From assembly GCA_002377245.1 (NCBI GenBank), contig DFPL01000125.1, positions 1,788 to 8,659 of the forward strand: a stretch of DNA of 6,872 nucleotides. The letters are read 5' to 3'. This DNA is from Enterobacteriaceae bacterium UBA3516. Its GTDB lineage: Bacteria > Pseudomonadota > Gammaproteobacteria > Enterobacterales > Enterobacteriaceae. Shown one piece after another: positions 1 through 5,133 of the stretch. A model generated the notes under the pieces. That model ran no database searches. It had not been told where the DNA came from and was given only the letters and a program-made list of their open reading frames with translations. The position numbers and the translations under genes were made by a program. Numbering within the stretch: the first letter of the stretch is position 1; every line of letters starts with the position of its first letter.

Positions 1-200
1 TCGCGGTGACTGTTTTATTCTCATGGCGCGATGTTATCGCTGTAAAACGTAATGTTACTGGGGAATCCTCAGCCCTCAGGGTGAGGGAAAAAACGGGCCT
101 CGAGGTGAACGTAATAAATAATTTCAGTTTTTGTAAAAGTCCCCTCCCGCTTGCGCTGGCTGACTACCCTTTAGGCTAACAATCGCTCAAGGAGAGTGCC
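1..200. other. Upstream region of yliI, no gene seen
   Basis: I see no credible gene here. A frame open from position 3 to a TAA at 177-179 exists on the + strand, but it lacks a convincing start with a ribosome binding site and its composition is not protein-like. A short perfect inverted repeat (CCCTCA, loop GGG, TGAGGG) lies at 73-87 and is followed by AAAAAA rather than T's, so it is not a + strand terminator. A smaller one (GCGAT-GTT-ATCGC) is at 28-40. A yliI promoter must lie here; TTGCGC at 151-156 is a possible -35, but no good -10 follows at the right distance. Confidence 0.5.
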
Positions 201-1316
201 ATGCGCCGCCACGCTGTTTATCTGATACCTACTTTGTTCCTCTCGGCTTCCGTACTGGCGGCCCCCGCGCCGGTGAAGGTTGAGGTACTGCAAACCAAAC
301 TTGACCATCCCTGGTCTCTGGCTTTTTTACCCGCTGATCAAGGCATGCTGATAACCCTGCGCGGGGGCCAGTTACGCCACTGGCAGGCCGGGAAGGGTAT
401 TTCCGATCCTATTGTTGGCGTGCCGCGCGTCTGGGCCAACGGCCAGGGCGGGTTGCTTGATGTTGTGCTAGCCCCCGACTTTGCCCAGTCGCGACGCGTG
501 TGGCTGAGCTATGCGGAAGTGGGCAACGACGGCAAAGCGGGTACGGCGGTGGGCTACGGGCGATTGACGGACGATCTTTCGCGCATAGAGGCCTTCCAGG
601 TTGTCTTCCGCCAGCAGCCGAAGCTCTCCACTGGCAACCACTTCGGCGGCCGCCTGGCGTTTGATGGCAAAGGCTATTTGTGGATTGCGCTGGGGGAAAA
701 TAATCAGCGCCCCACCGCGCAGGAGCTGGATAAACTGCAGGGTAAGCTGGTGCGGCTTACCGATCAGGGAAAAATCCCGACGGACAACCCTTTTGTGGGG
801 CAGGCGGGCAAACGACCTGAGATCTGGTCCTATGGAATTCGTAATCCGCAGGGGCTGGCAATGAACCCGTGGAGCAATGCGCTCTGGCTTAACGAGCATG
901 GCCCGCGCGGTGGAGATGAAATCAACATTCCGGAAAAAGGCAAAAACTACGGCTGGCCGCTGGCAACCTGGGGCATCAACTACAGCGGATTCGCCATTCC
1001 GGAAGCCAAAGGTGAGAAGGTGGATGGCACCGAACAGCCCATTTTCTACTGGAAAAAATCACCCGCAGTCAGCGGCATGGCCTTCTACAACGCAGATACC
1101 TTCCCGCAGTGGAAAAACAAACTCTTTATTGGCGCGCTAAAGGATCAGGATGTGATCGTGATGAGCGTTAACGGCAATACGGTGACGGAAGACGGGCGTA
1201 TTCTGGGCGATCGTAAACAACGTATTCGCGATGTGCGCGTAGGGCCGGATGGCTTTTTATACGTCCTGACGGACGAGTCTGACGGTGAGCTACTGAAAGT
1301 GAGCCCGGCGCAGTAA
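201..1316 (+). CDS. yliI: Soluble PQQ-dependent aldose sugar dehydrogenase YliI
   Basis: The protein (371 residues) should oxidise aldose sugars to lactones in the periplasm with the cofactor pyrroloquinoline quinone (PQQ). Residues 1-20 are a signal peptide with probable cleavage at VLA/AP. The rest is a six-bladed beta-propeller of the glucose/sorbosone dehydrogenase family. Visible signatures are GQGGLLDVV (81-89), STGNHFGGR (143-151) with the likely catalytic His147, GIRNPQG (212-218) with the Arg-Asn pair expected near PQQ, NEHGPRGGDEIN (231-242), and RIRDVRVGPDG near 341-351. Length equals that of E. coli YliI. The start is well fixed: AAGGAGAG at 189-196 is a strong ribosome binding site five bases before ATG. 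The gene appears monocistronic and converges with gstB. E. coli cannot make PQQ, so activity depends on whether this strain makes or imports it; no pqq gene is in the window. Confidence 0.93.
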   Translation: MRRHAVYLIPTLFLSASVLAAPAPVKVEVLQTKLDHPWSLAFLPADQGMLITLRGGQLRHWQAGKGISDPIVGVPRVWANGQGGLLDVVLAPDFAQSRRVWLSYAEVGNDGKAGTAVGYGRLTDDLSRIEAFQVVFRQQPKLSTGNHFGGRLAFDGKGYLWIALGENNQRPTAQELDKLQGKLVRLTDQGKIPTDNPFVGQAGKRPEIWSYGIRNPQGLAMNPWSNALWLNEHGPRGGDEINIPEKGKNYGWPLATWGINYSGFAIPEAKGEKVDGTEQPIFYWKKSPAVSGMAFYNADTFPQWKNKLFIGALKDQDVIVMSVNGNTVTEDGRILGDRKQRIRDVRVGPDGFLYVLTDESDGELLKVSPAQ

Positions 1317-1329
1317 AAGGCGCCGGGCT
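1302..1329. terminator. GC-rich hairpin between convergent yliI and gstB
   Basis: This is a perfect 10-base inverted repeat, AGCCCGGCGC (1302-1311) and GCGCCGGGCT (1320-1329), with an 8-base loop. The left arm is the last codons of yliI and the TAA stop (1314-1316) is in the loop. The gstB stop codon is 5 bases to the right. There is no T-tract on either strand, so it may act as a bidirectional transcription block or an mRNA 3'-end protector rather than a classical intrinsic terminator. Confidence 0.5.
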
Positions 1330-1334
1330 AAGGG

Positions 1335-1961
1335 TCAGGTCACCGGGATCATCACGACCTCACGGAAGGCCGGGCGCTCGGTAAGACGCTGATACCAGCG
1401 TTCCAGATATGGGCGCGGCGCCCAGCTCAGGCCGATGTTGTAAAGGTTATAGACAAAGGGCGCGACGGCGATATCGCCGGGACCGAATTCATCACCAGAG
1501 AGCCACTGCTGGGTGGCCAGCGCATCATCCAGCAGGGCGAAGAGTTCGTCGCAGGCGTTGATGCCCGCTTCAATCGCAGTGGTATCACGTTTTTCTGCGG
1601 GGGTACGCACAATGCCGACCAGCAAAATACCGTGCTTCGGGGCCAGGGTGCTCAGCGCCCAGTCCATCCACTTCTCACCCCTGGCGCGCGCGGCGGGTGA
1701 TTCCGGCCACAGGCGGCCCTGACCATACTGCGCGCTAAGGTAGCGCACGATAGTGTTAGACTCCCAGAGGAGCACGTCGGTTTCGTCATCACGCAGCAAC
1801 GGCACCAGCCCGTTCGGGTTCATTGCCAGATATTCGGCTTCACGGTTAAGGCCAAAGGCCCCGCCCGCCAGAATATGTTCATACGGTAATTCGAGTTCTT
1901 CCAGCGTCCAGCGCACTTTCTTGACGTTCGACGAGTTATTTCTGCCCCACAATGTGATCAT
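1335..1961 (-). CDS. gstB: Glutathione S-transferase GstB (YliJ)
   Basis: This 208-residue cytosolic enzyme conjugates glutathione to electrophiles; the E. coli homologue is linked to haloacetate-type substrates. Residues 1-80 form the thioredoxin-like domain, with GRNNSSNVKK (6-15) at the active-site loop, NPNGLVP (48-54) with the cis-proline that binds glutathione, and WESNTIVRYL (66-75) where Glu-Ser hold the gamma-glutamyl group. The C-terminal helical domain carries SGDEFGPGDIA (155-165), the N-capping box of the family. I chose ATG at 1961 because AAGGGGGT (1965-1972 on the opposite strand) precedes it and the length matches E. coli GstB. A GTG at 1988 would add nine residues not found in the family. 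It is divergent from dacC; TTGCCA (2023-2028, minus strand) is a possible -35 element, without a clear -10. Confidence 0.92.
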   Translation of the reverse strand: MITLWGRNNSSNVKKVRWTLEELELPYEHILAGGAFGLNREAEYLAMNPNGLVPLLRDDETDVLLWESNTIVRYLSAQYGQGRLWPESPAARARGEKWMDWALSTLAPKHGILLVGIVRTPAEKRDTTAIEAGINACDELFALLDDALATQQWLSGDEFGPGDIAVAPFVYNLYNIGLSWAPRPYLERWYQRLTERPAFREVVMIPVT

Positions 1962-2189
1962 ATGACCCCCTTGATGTTCCGCACCCACAGATAGCCATCA
2001 TGGTGAGATAAAGTTAACGTTCTGGCAACGATTTACAAAAAAATCGGCACCGGGCAGCGCAACAATATGTTATTGCATAAACTTTACTTTTCGGCGCTTT
2101 CATTCGCGTACGTTATGCGCTATTACTCACGGCTTGTTGCGGCACGGTGGTGCGACGTTTATTTCAGAATGGATACCTGGGTGGCCTAT
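1962..2189. promoter_or_regulatory. Divergent gstB/dacC control region
   Basis: Promoters for both genes must lie in these 228 bases. For dacC (+) the best -10 candidate I see is TATTAC (2121-2126), with a poor -35 (TTTCAT, 2098-2103) 17 bases upstream. TTGTTG (2134-2139) with TTTATT (2158-2163) at 18 bases is an alternative. Short inverted repeats occur at 2029-2046 (CGATTT...AAATCG) and in the CAATA-TGT-TATTG stretch around 2062-2075. In E. coli dacC is reported to respond to BolA in stationary phase; I cannot identify a BolA site from sequence. The dacC reading frame stays open upstream to 2067, but this stretch reads as leader, not protein. Confidence 0.35.
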
Positions 2190-3392
2190 ATGACGCATTT
2201 CTCTCTCTTTTCACGCAATCTTGCGGCGGGAGCTGCACTGATCGTTCTCTTCTCTTCCTCTCTGCATGCCGCGGAGCAAGCTCCTGATGCGCCGGCGATC
2301 GATGCTCGCGCGTGGATCCTGATGGATTACAACAGTGGCAAAGTGCTCTCGGAGGGCAATGCAGATGAGAAACTCGACCCGGCGAGTCTGACCAAACTGA
2401 TGACCAGCTACGTGGTCGGTCAGGCACTCAAAGCCGGAAAAATTCAGCTTACCGACACGGTGACCGTCGGCAAAGATGCCTGGGCCACCGGTAACCCGGC
2501 CCTGCGCGGCTCCTCCCTGATGTTCCTTAAGCCTGGCGATCAGGTATCGGTGGCCGATCTGAATAAAGGGGTGATCATTCAGTCTGGTAACGACGCCAGT
2601 ATCGCCATTGCTGACCATGTGGCGGGCAGCCAGGACTCTTTCGTCAGCCTGATGAACGGTTATGTGACCAAACTTGGGCTGACCAACACCACTTTCAAAA
2701 CGGTGCACGGGCTTGATGCGCCGGGGCAGTTCAGTACCGCGCGTGACATGGCGCTGCTCGGCAGGGCCCTTATTCACGACGTGCCGGATGAGTACGCCAT
2801 CCATAAAGAGAAAGAGTTTACCTTCAACAAAATTCGCCAGCCGAACCGCAACCGCCTGTTGTGGAGCACCAGCATGAACGTGGACGGCATGAAAACCGGG
2901 ACCACTGAAGGGGCGGGCTATAATCTTGTCGCCTCGGCAACCCAGGGCGACATGCGCTTGATTTCGGTGGTGCTCGGGTCGAAAACCGACCGTATCCGTT
3001 TTAATGAGTCTGAAAAATTGTTGACCTGGGGTTTCCGTTTCTTTGAGACCGTCACGCCCATTAAACCGGACGCGACCTTTGTCAGCCAGCGCGTCTGGTT
3101 TGGCGATCAAAGTGAGGTAAAACTCGGCGCGGGTGAGGCGGGTTCGGTGACCATTCCTCGTGGTCAACTGAAAAACCTGAAAGCCAGCTATACCCTGACC
3201 GAGCCACAGCTGACCGCGCCGTTGAAAAAAGGCCAGGTGGTCGGCACCATCGACTTCCAGCTCAACGGTAAATCTATCGAACAGCGTCCGCCGATTGTGA
3301 TGGAGGCCGTGGAAGAGGGTGGCTTCTTTGGCCGGATGTGGGACTTCGTGCTGATGAAATTCCACCAGTGGTTTGGTGGCTGGTTCTCCTGA
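2190..3392 (+). CDS. dacC: D-alanyl-D-alanine carboxypeptidase DacC (PBP6)
   Basis: This low-molecular-weight penicillin-binding protein (400 residues) removes the terminal D-alanine from peptidoglycan pentapeptides in the periplasm. Residues 1-27 are a signal peptide (cleavage LHA/AEQ). The transpeptidase fold shows all three active-site motifs: SLTK (66-69, nucleophile Ser66), SGN (132-134) and KTG (235-237). A PBP5-type C-terminal beta domain follows at about 285-375. The last 20 residues, rich in Phe and Trp with basic residues, form the amphipathic helix that anchors PBP5/PBP6 to the outer face of the inner membrane. The ATG at 2190 gives the exact length of E. coli PBP6 and a proper signal peptide. 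Earlier in-frame starts (2067, 2169) would bury the signal sequence. The ribosome binding site is weak (TGGGTGG near 2178-2184). Residue 137 is Ser where I recall Cys in E. coli PBP6. Confidence 0.95.
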   Translation: MTHFSLFSRNLAAGAALIVLFSSSLHAAEQAPDAPAIDARAWILMDYNSGKVLSEGNADEKLDPASLTKLMTSYVVGQALKAGKIQLTDTVTVGKDAWATGNPALRGSSLMFLKPGDQVSVADLNKGVIIQSGNDASIAIADHVAGSQDSFVSLMNGYVTKLGLTNTTFKTVHGLDAPGQFSTARDMALLGRALIHDVPDEYAIHKEKEFTFNKIRQPNRNRLLWSTSMNVDGMKTGTTEGAGYNLVASATQGDMRLISVVLGSKTDRIRFNESEKLLTWGFRFFETVTPIKPDATFVSQRVWFGDQSEVKLGAGEAGSVTIPRGQLKNLKASYTLTEPQLTAPLKKGQVVGTIDFQLNGKSIEQRPPIVMEAVEEGGFFGRMWDFVLMKFHQWFGGWFS

Positions 3393-3401
3393 TGCTTAAC
3401 G

Positions 3402-3424
3402 TCCGTGCCCCTGGCGGGCACGGA
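3402..3424. terminator. Hairpin between convergent dacC and deoR
   Basis: A perfect 9-base stem, TCCGTGCCC (3402-3410) and GGGCACGGA (3416-3424), encloses the 5-base loop CTGGC. It begins ten bases after the dacC stop and lies four bases beyond the deoR stop, so it can serve both genes. Neither strand has a T-tract after the stem, so its strength as an intrinsic terminator is uncertain. Confidence 0.55.
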
Positions 3425-3427
3425 ACC

Positions 3428-4186
3428 TCAGTACATCAGCGTGATCTGCTGCGTTTTGGCAAAATCCACTAACGCATCGTCCGGGCGGCAGTCGCTGACG
3501 ATGGCATCAAAGTGGTTGAGTTCTCCCATGCAAGCCGGGCGCACTTTGCCAAACTTGCTGTTGTCGACCACCAGGACGTGGTACTGGGCGCTGGACATGG
3601 CCCAGTGCTTAAGCGGCAGCTCTTCCAGATTAAAGCAGGTTACGCCTTGCTCAACGTGCACCCCGGCAGCAGAGTAAAAGGCGATGTCCGGGCGCAGGTA
3701 GTTCAGCGTCTCTTTGAAACTGAGCGGCTGAAAAATAGCGTTGCTGGCGTGAAACTCCCCGCCGCTGAGAATCGCCCGGCATAAGGGTTTGTCCTGCAGG
3801 GAGAGAAAGGTGTTCAGGGAATAACAGACGCCGGTGAAGGGTAGCTCATCCGGGATGGCTTCAATGATCCAGGGCGTGGTAGTGCCACAATCGAAAAACA
3901 CCATTTGATGAGGCTGCACCAGTTTCGCGGCCAGCTCAGCGGCACGACGCTTTTCATCCACCAGGCGCGTTTTTTGATCGCTCAGCAGATAATGGCTGGC
4001 GGTGCGGGGTTCCAGCACAATGTAGCCCCCGAGCAGCACAACAGGCGCACTGTTTGTACTGAGATCGCGGCGAATGGTCATCTCAGAGACGCCCAACAGG
4101 GCGGCGGCTTCTTTCAGATGCAGCTTATCACTGCGTTTAAGCGCGGAGAGTAACTGACCGATGCGTTCGTCACGTCTTGTTTCCAT
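3428..4186 (-). CDS. deoR: Deoxyribose operon repressor DeoR
   Basis: DeoR (252 residues, same length as in E. coli) represses deoxynucleoside uptake and breakdown genes (deoCABD, nupG, tsx in E. coli) and is released by deoxyribose-5-phosphate. The N-terminal winged helix-turn-helix spans about residues 6-58, with the family signature in AAALLGVSEMTIRRDL (27-42). The sugar-phosphate-binding domain follows from about 75 to 235 and includes FDCGTTT (98-104), the phosphate-binding loop of DeoR-family sensors, and the conserved SKFGK (210-214). ATG at 4186 is preceded by the ribosome binding site CAGGGG (4191-4196, minus strand). No deo genes are in this window, as in E. coli, where the repressor is unlinked to its targets. 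The upstream terminator of ybjG leaves little room for a separate promoter. Confidence 0.96.
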   Translation of the reverse strand: METRRDERIGQLLSALKRSDKLHLKEAAALLGVSEMTIRRDLSTNSAPVVLLGGYIVLEPRTASHYLLSDQKTRLVDEKRRAAELAAKLVQPHQMVFFDCGTTTPWIIEAIPDELPFTGVCYSLNTFLSLQDKPLCRAILSGGEFHASNAIFQPLSFKETLNYLRPDIAFYSAAGVHVEQGVTCFNLEELPLKHWAMSSAQYHVLVVDNSKFGKVRPACMGELNHFDAIVSDCRPDDALVDFAKTQQITLMY

Positions 4187-4196
4187 AGATCCCCTG

Positions 4197-4202
4197 AGTA
4201 TA
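4197..4202 (-). promoter_or_regulatory. Possible -10 element (TATACT) before deoR
   Basis: On the minus strand TATACT is a five-of-six match to the sigma-70 -10 hexamer. It overlaps the T-rich tail of the ybjG terminator. No good -35 lies 16-18 bases upstream, where the terminator stem is found. Initiation here would start within a few bases of the deoR ATG and could lose the ribosome binding site, so it may be chance. A promoter further up, inside the ybjG 3' end, is the alternative. Confidence 0.2.
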
Positions 4203-4227
4203 AAGAAAGCCCTGCATAGAGCAGGGC
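4201..4227 (-). terminator. Intrinsic terminator of ybjG
   Basis: Read on the minus strand this is GCCCTGC, loop TCTAT, GCAGGGC (4209-4227), followed by the T-rich tail TTTCTTTA (4201-4208). It starts 25 bases after the ybjG stop codon. A 7-base GC-rich stem with a U-rich tail is the classical form, so ybjG and deoR are probably separate transcription units despite their common direction. Confidence 0.75.
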
Positions 4228-4252
4228 GTTCAGTTTACCTGTGCCGTCGGGC

Positions 4253-4861
4253 TTAGTCACGCACCCAGCCCCGACGAATGGGGATCGCAAAACAGAGACG
4301 GTAAAGCTGCTGTGCCACGCGAAGCAGGGCGCTACCGAGCCCGTGCCACAACATTTGTGCGCTCAGGCAGCCGCAGAGCGCAACCATCAGGCCGCCGAGC
4401 ATGTCCAGCGGCCAGTGCACGCCAACGTAGACGCGTGACCAGGCAATCGCCAATGCGATAACCATCAACAGCGCGCCAGACCAGACCCGGTGCCAGGCGA
4501 TAAAGGCGACGGCGAAGGTGAAAATCACCGTGCCGTGGTCGCTTGGGAAGGAATAGTCTGGCGAATGATGCAGGAAGTTGTAACCGATGTGGTCGACGAA
4601 CGGGCGGTTATGCGGAAACAGATGCCCCAGCAGGTAAGAGAGCGACATGCTGATGGCCATCGCCATGGTGATTTTAATCACCAGCTGGCGCTGAGCGCTC
4701 ACCTGATGGCGCGGCCCCCACAGCCATAACCCCACGGCCAACAGTGGCACAATGCCAATCACGTCATTGGCGATGATCCGGGCGGCGCTGATAAGCCAGG
4801 CGGGGGATTCAGGAGTGGCATTTATCCACTCAAACAGCGAGTAGTTGAGGGTTTCTAACAT
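4253..4861 (-). CDS. ybjG: Undecaprenyl-pyrophosphate phosphatase YbjG (PAP2 family)
   Basis: This inner-membrane enzyme dephosphorylates undecaprenyl pyrophosphate, recycling the lipid carrier for peptidoglycan and O-antigen synthesis alongside UppP and PgpB. It is a 202-residue multi-pass protein of the PAP2 superfamily. The active-site motifs are NRPF (85-88), PSDH (106-109) and SRVYVGVHWPLD (142-153, with His149 and Asp153). Hydrophobic segments lie at about 22-49, 62-82, 112-140 and 148-172, and the basic tail ends in RRGWVRD as in E. coli. I chose ATG at 4861 because the protein then begins like E. coli YbjG (MLE-LN-SLF). A GTG at 4882 would add seven residues. Neither start has a strong ribosome binding site (AACGGT precedes the ATG), so the start is less certain than the gene. 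The upstream region holds a PmrA-like box. Confidence 0.92.
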   Translation of the reverse strand: MLETLNYSLFEWINATPESPAWLISAARIIANDVIGIVPLLAVGLWLWGPRHQVSAQRQLVIKITMAMAISMSLSYLLGHLFPHNRPFVDHIGYNFLHHSPDYSFPSDHGTVIFTFAVAFIAWHRVWSGALLMVIALAIAWSRVYVGVHWPLDMLGGLMVALCGCLSAQMLWHGLGSALLRVAQQLYRLCFAIPIRRGWVRD

Positions 4862-4988
4862 ACCGTTGACGACGCTTAGCACACAGGCAGTAATGGGAAA
4901 ACGCTAACCTTAAAAGCATGATTACGCAGGGTAAAGTGCTTTTACTTTTCTGGACGCAGAGTTAGAGGATTCTTACGCCAGAAGGTTC

Positions 4989-4994
4989 ATTATT
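4989..4994 (-). promoter_or_regulatory. Candidate ybjG -10 element
   Basis: On the minus strand AATAAT matches the -10 consensus at five of six bases. Seventeen bases upstream, the -35 position (5012-5017) is a poor match (AGCGTT) and overlaps the near half of the CTTAAG-N5-CTTAAG box. A weak -35 overlapped by an activator site is the usual layout of PmrA-activated promoters. It predicts a ybjG leader of about 120 bases, which contains the inverted repeat GTAAA-GTGCT-TTTAC (4931-4945). Confidence 0.35.
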
Positions 4995-5015
4995 CTGAAA
5001 CATTACGCCGTAACG

Positions 5016-5032
5016 CTTAAGAGAACCTTAAG
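5016..5032. promoter_or_regulatory. PmrA (BasR) box candidate
   Basis: CTTAAG (5016-5021), five bases (AGAAC), CTTAAG (5027-5032) fits the PmrA/BasR consensus of two YTTAAK half-sites spaced by five bases. It lies inside a longer inverted repeat: CGCTTAAG (5014-5021) and CTTAAGCG (5027-5034), extended by TA/TA beyond one mismatch (5011-5037). As CTTAAG is itself a palindrome, the box reads the same in both directions and could serve ybjG, mdfA or both. Its distance from the candidate ybjG -10 suits activation of ybjG, which fits a phosphatase coordinated with lipid A modification. Confidence 0.6.
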
Positions 5033-5041
5033 CGGTAAAAC

Positions 5042-5095
5042 GTGCTTTCTGCGCCGTTAACAACACAATTCACTATCCTGGCGCAGAGGCTTTGA
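5042..5095 (+). CDS. Possible mdfA leader peptide (17 codons)
   Basis: GTG at 5042 opens a frame of 17 codons (MLSAPLTTQFTILAQRL) ending in TGA at 5093-5095. An in-frame TAA at 5036-5038 sits just before it, so the GTG is the only usual start. TAAGCGG (5029-5035) is a weak ribosome binding site at suitable spacing. The ORF overlaps both arms of the putative antiterminator, and its stop lies in the terminator loop, which is the arrangement of regulatory leader peptides. Against it: the start is GTG, the ribosome site is poor and overlaps the PmrA-like box, and an ORF this short is common by chance. Confidence 0.25.
   Translation: MLSAPLTTQFTILAQRL
5048..5087 (+). promoter_or_regulatory. Putative antiterminator in the mdfA leader
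   Basis: TCTGCGCC (5048-5055) can pair perfectly with GGCGCAGA (5080-5087), giving an 8-base stem with a 24-base loop. The right arm is the same segment that forms the left arm of the terminator at 5081-5108, so the two structures exclude each other. TCTGCGC thus occurs twice, at 5048-5054 and 5102-5108, flanking its complement. The scheme requires transcription to start at or before about 5045. Confidence 0.5.
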
Positions 5096-5117
5096 TTACA
5101 CTCTGCGCGATTTTTTT
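5081..5117 (+). terminator. Intrinsic terminator in the mdfA leader
   Basis: GCGCAGAG (5081-5088), a 12-base loop and CTCTGCGC (5101-5108) form a perfect 8-base stem. After GA comes a run of seven T's (5111-5117). The ATG of mdfA is only 16 bases past the T run, and the ribosome binding site starts 5 bases past it. No + strand gene upstream needs terminating (ybjG points away), so the terminator most likely acts on the mdfA transcript itself, as an attenuator. Confidence 0.75.
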
Positions 5118-5133
5118 ACGTTAAAGAGATGGC

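Noticed and set aside
73..87. CCCTCA-GGG-TGAGGG hairpin as a terminator of an upstream gene
   Set aside because: It is followed by A's on the + strand, and the minus strand shows no T run after the stem, so it is not a terminator on either strand.
3..179. Open frame of 58 codons at the left edge on the + strand
   Set aside because: It has no start with a ribosome site inside the window, no recognisable protein character, and it runs through the region where the yliI promoter should be. It does not match the BssR sequence I remember from E. coli.
2067..2189. N-terminal extension of dacC by 41 residues
   Set aside because: It would bury the signal peptide of an exported enzyme and exceed the family length; the stretch is better explained as promoter and leader.
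2211..3365. Long open frame (384 codons) antisense to dacC
   Set aside because: dacC is beyond doubt, with all penicillin-binding motifs. GC-rich codon bias often leaves the opposite strand open, and the antisense product shows no recognisable domain and no good start signal.
4922..5008. Three copies of TTACGC (4922-4927, 4973-4978, 5003-5008) in the ybjG-mdfA region
   Set aside because: The spacing is irregular (51 and 30 bases), the copies are short, and I know no regulator that fits. Chance is sufficient.
5057..5079. TTAACA and TATCCT as an mdfA promoter
   Set aside because: Both hexamers look good alone, but only 11 bases separate them, far below the 16-18 needed.
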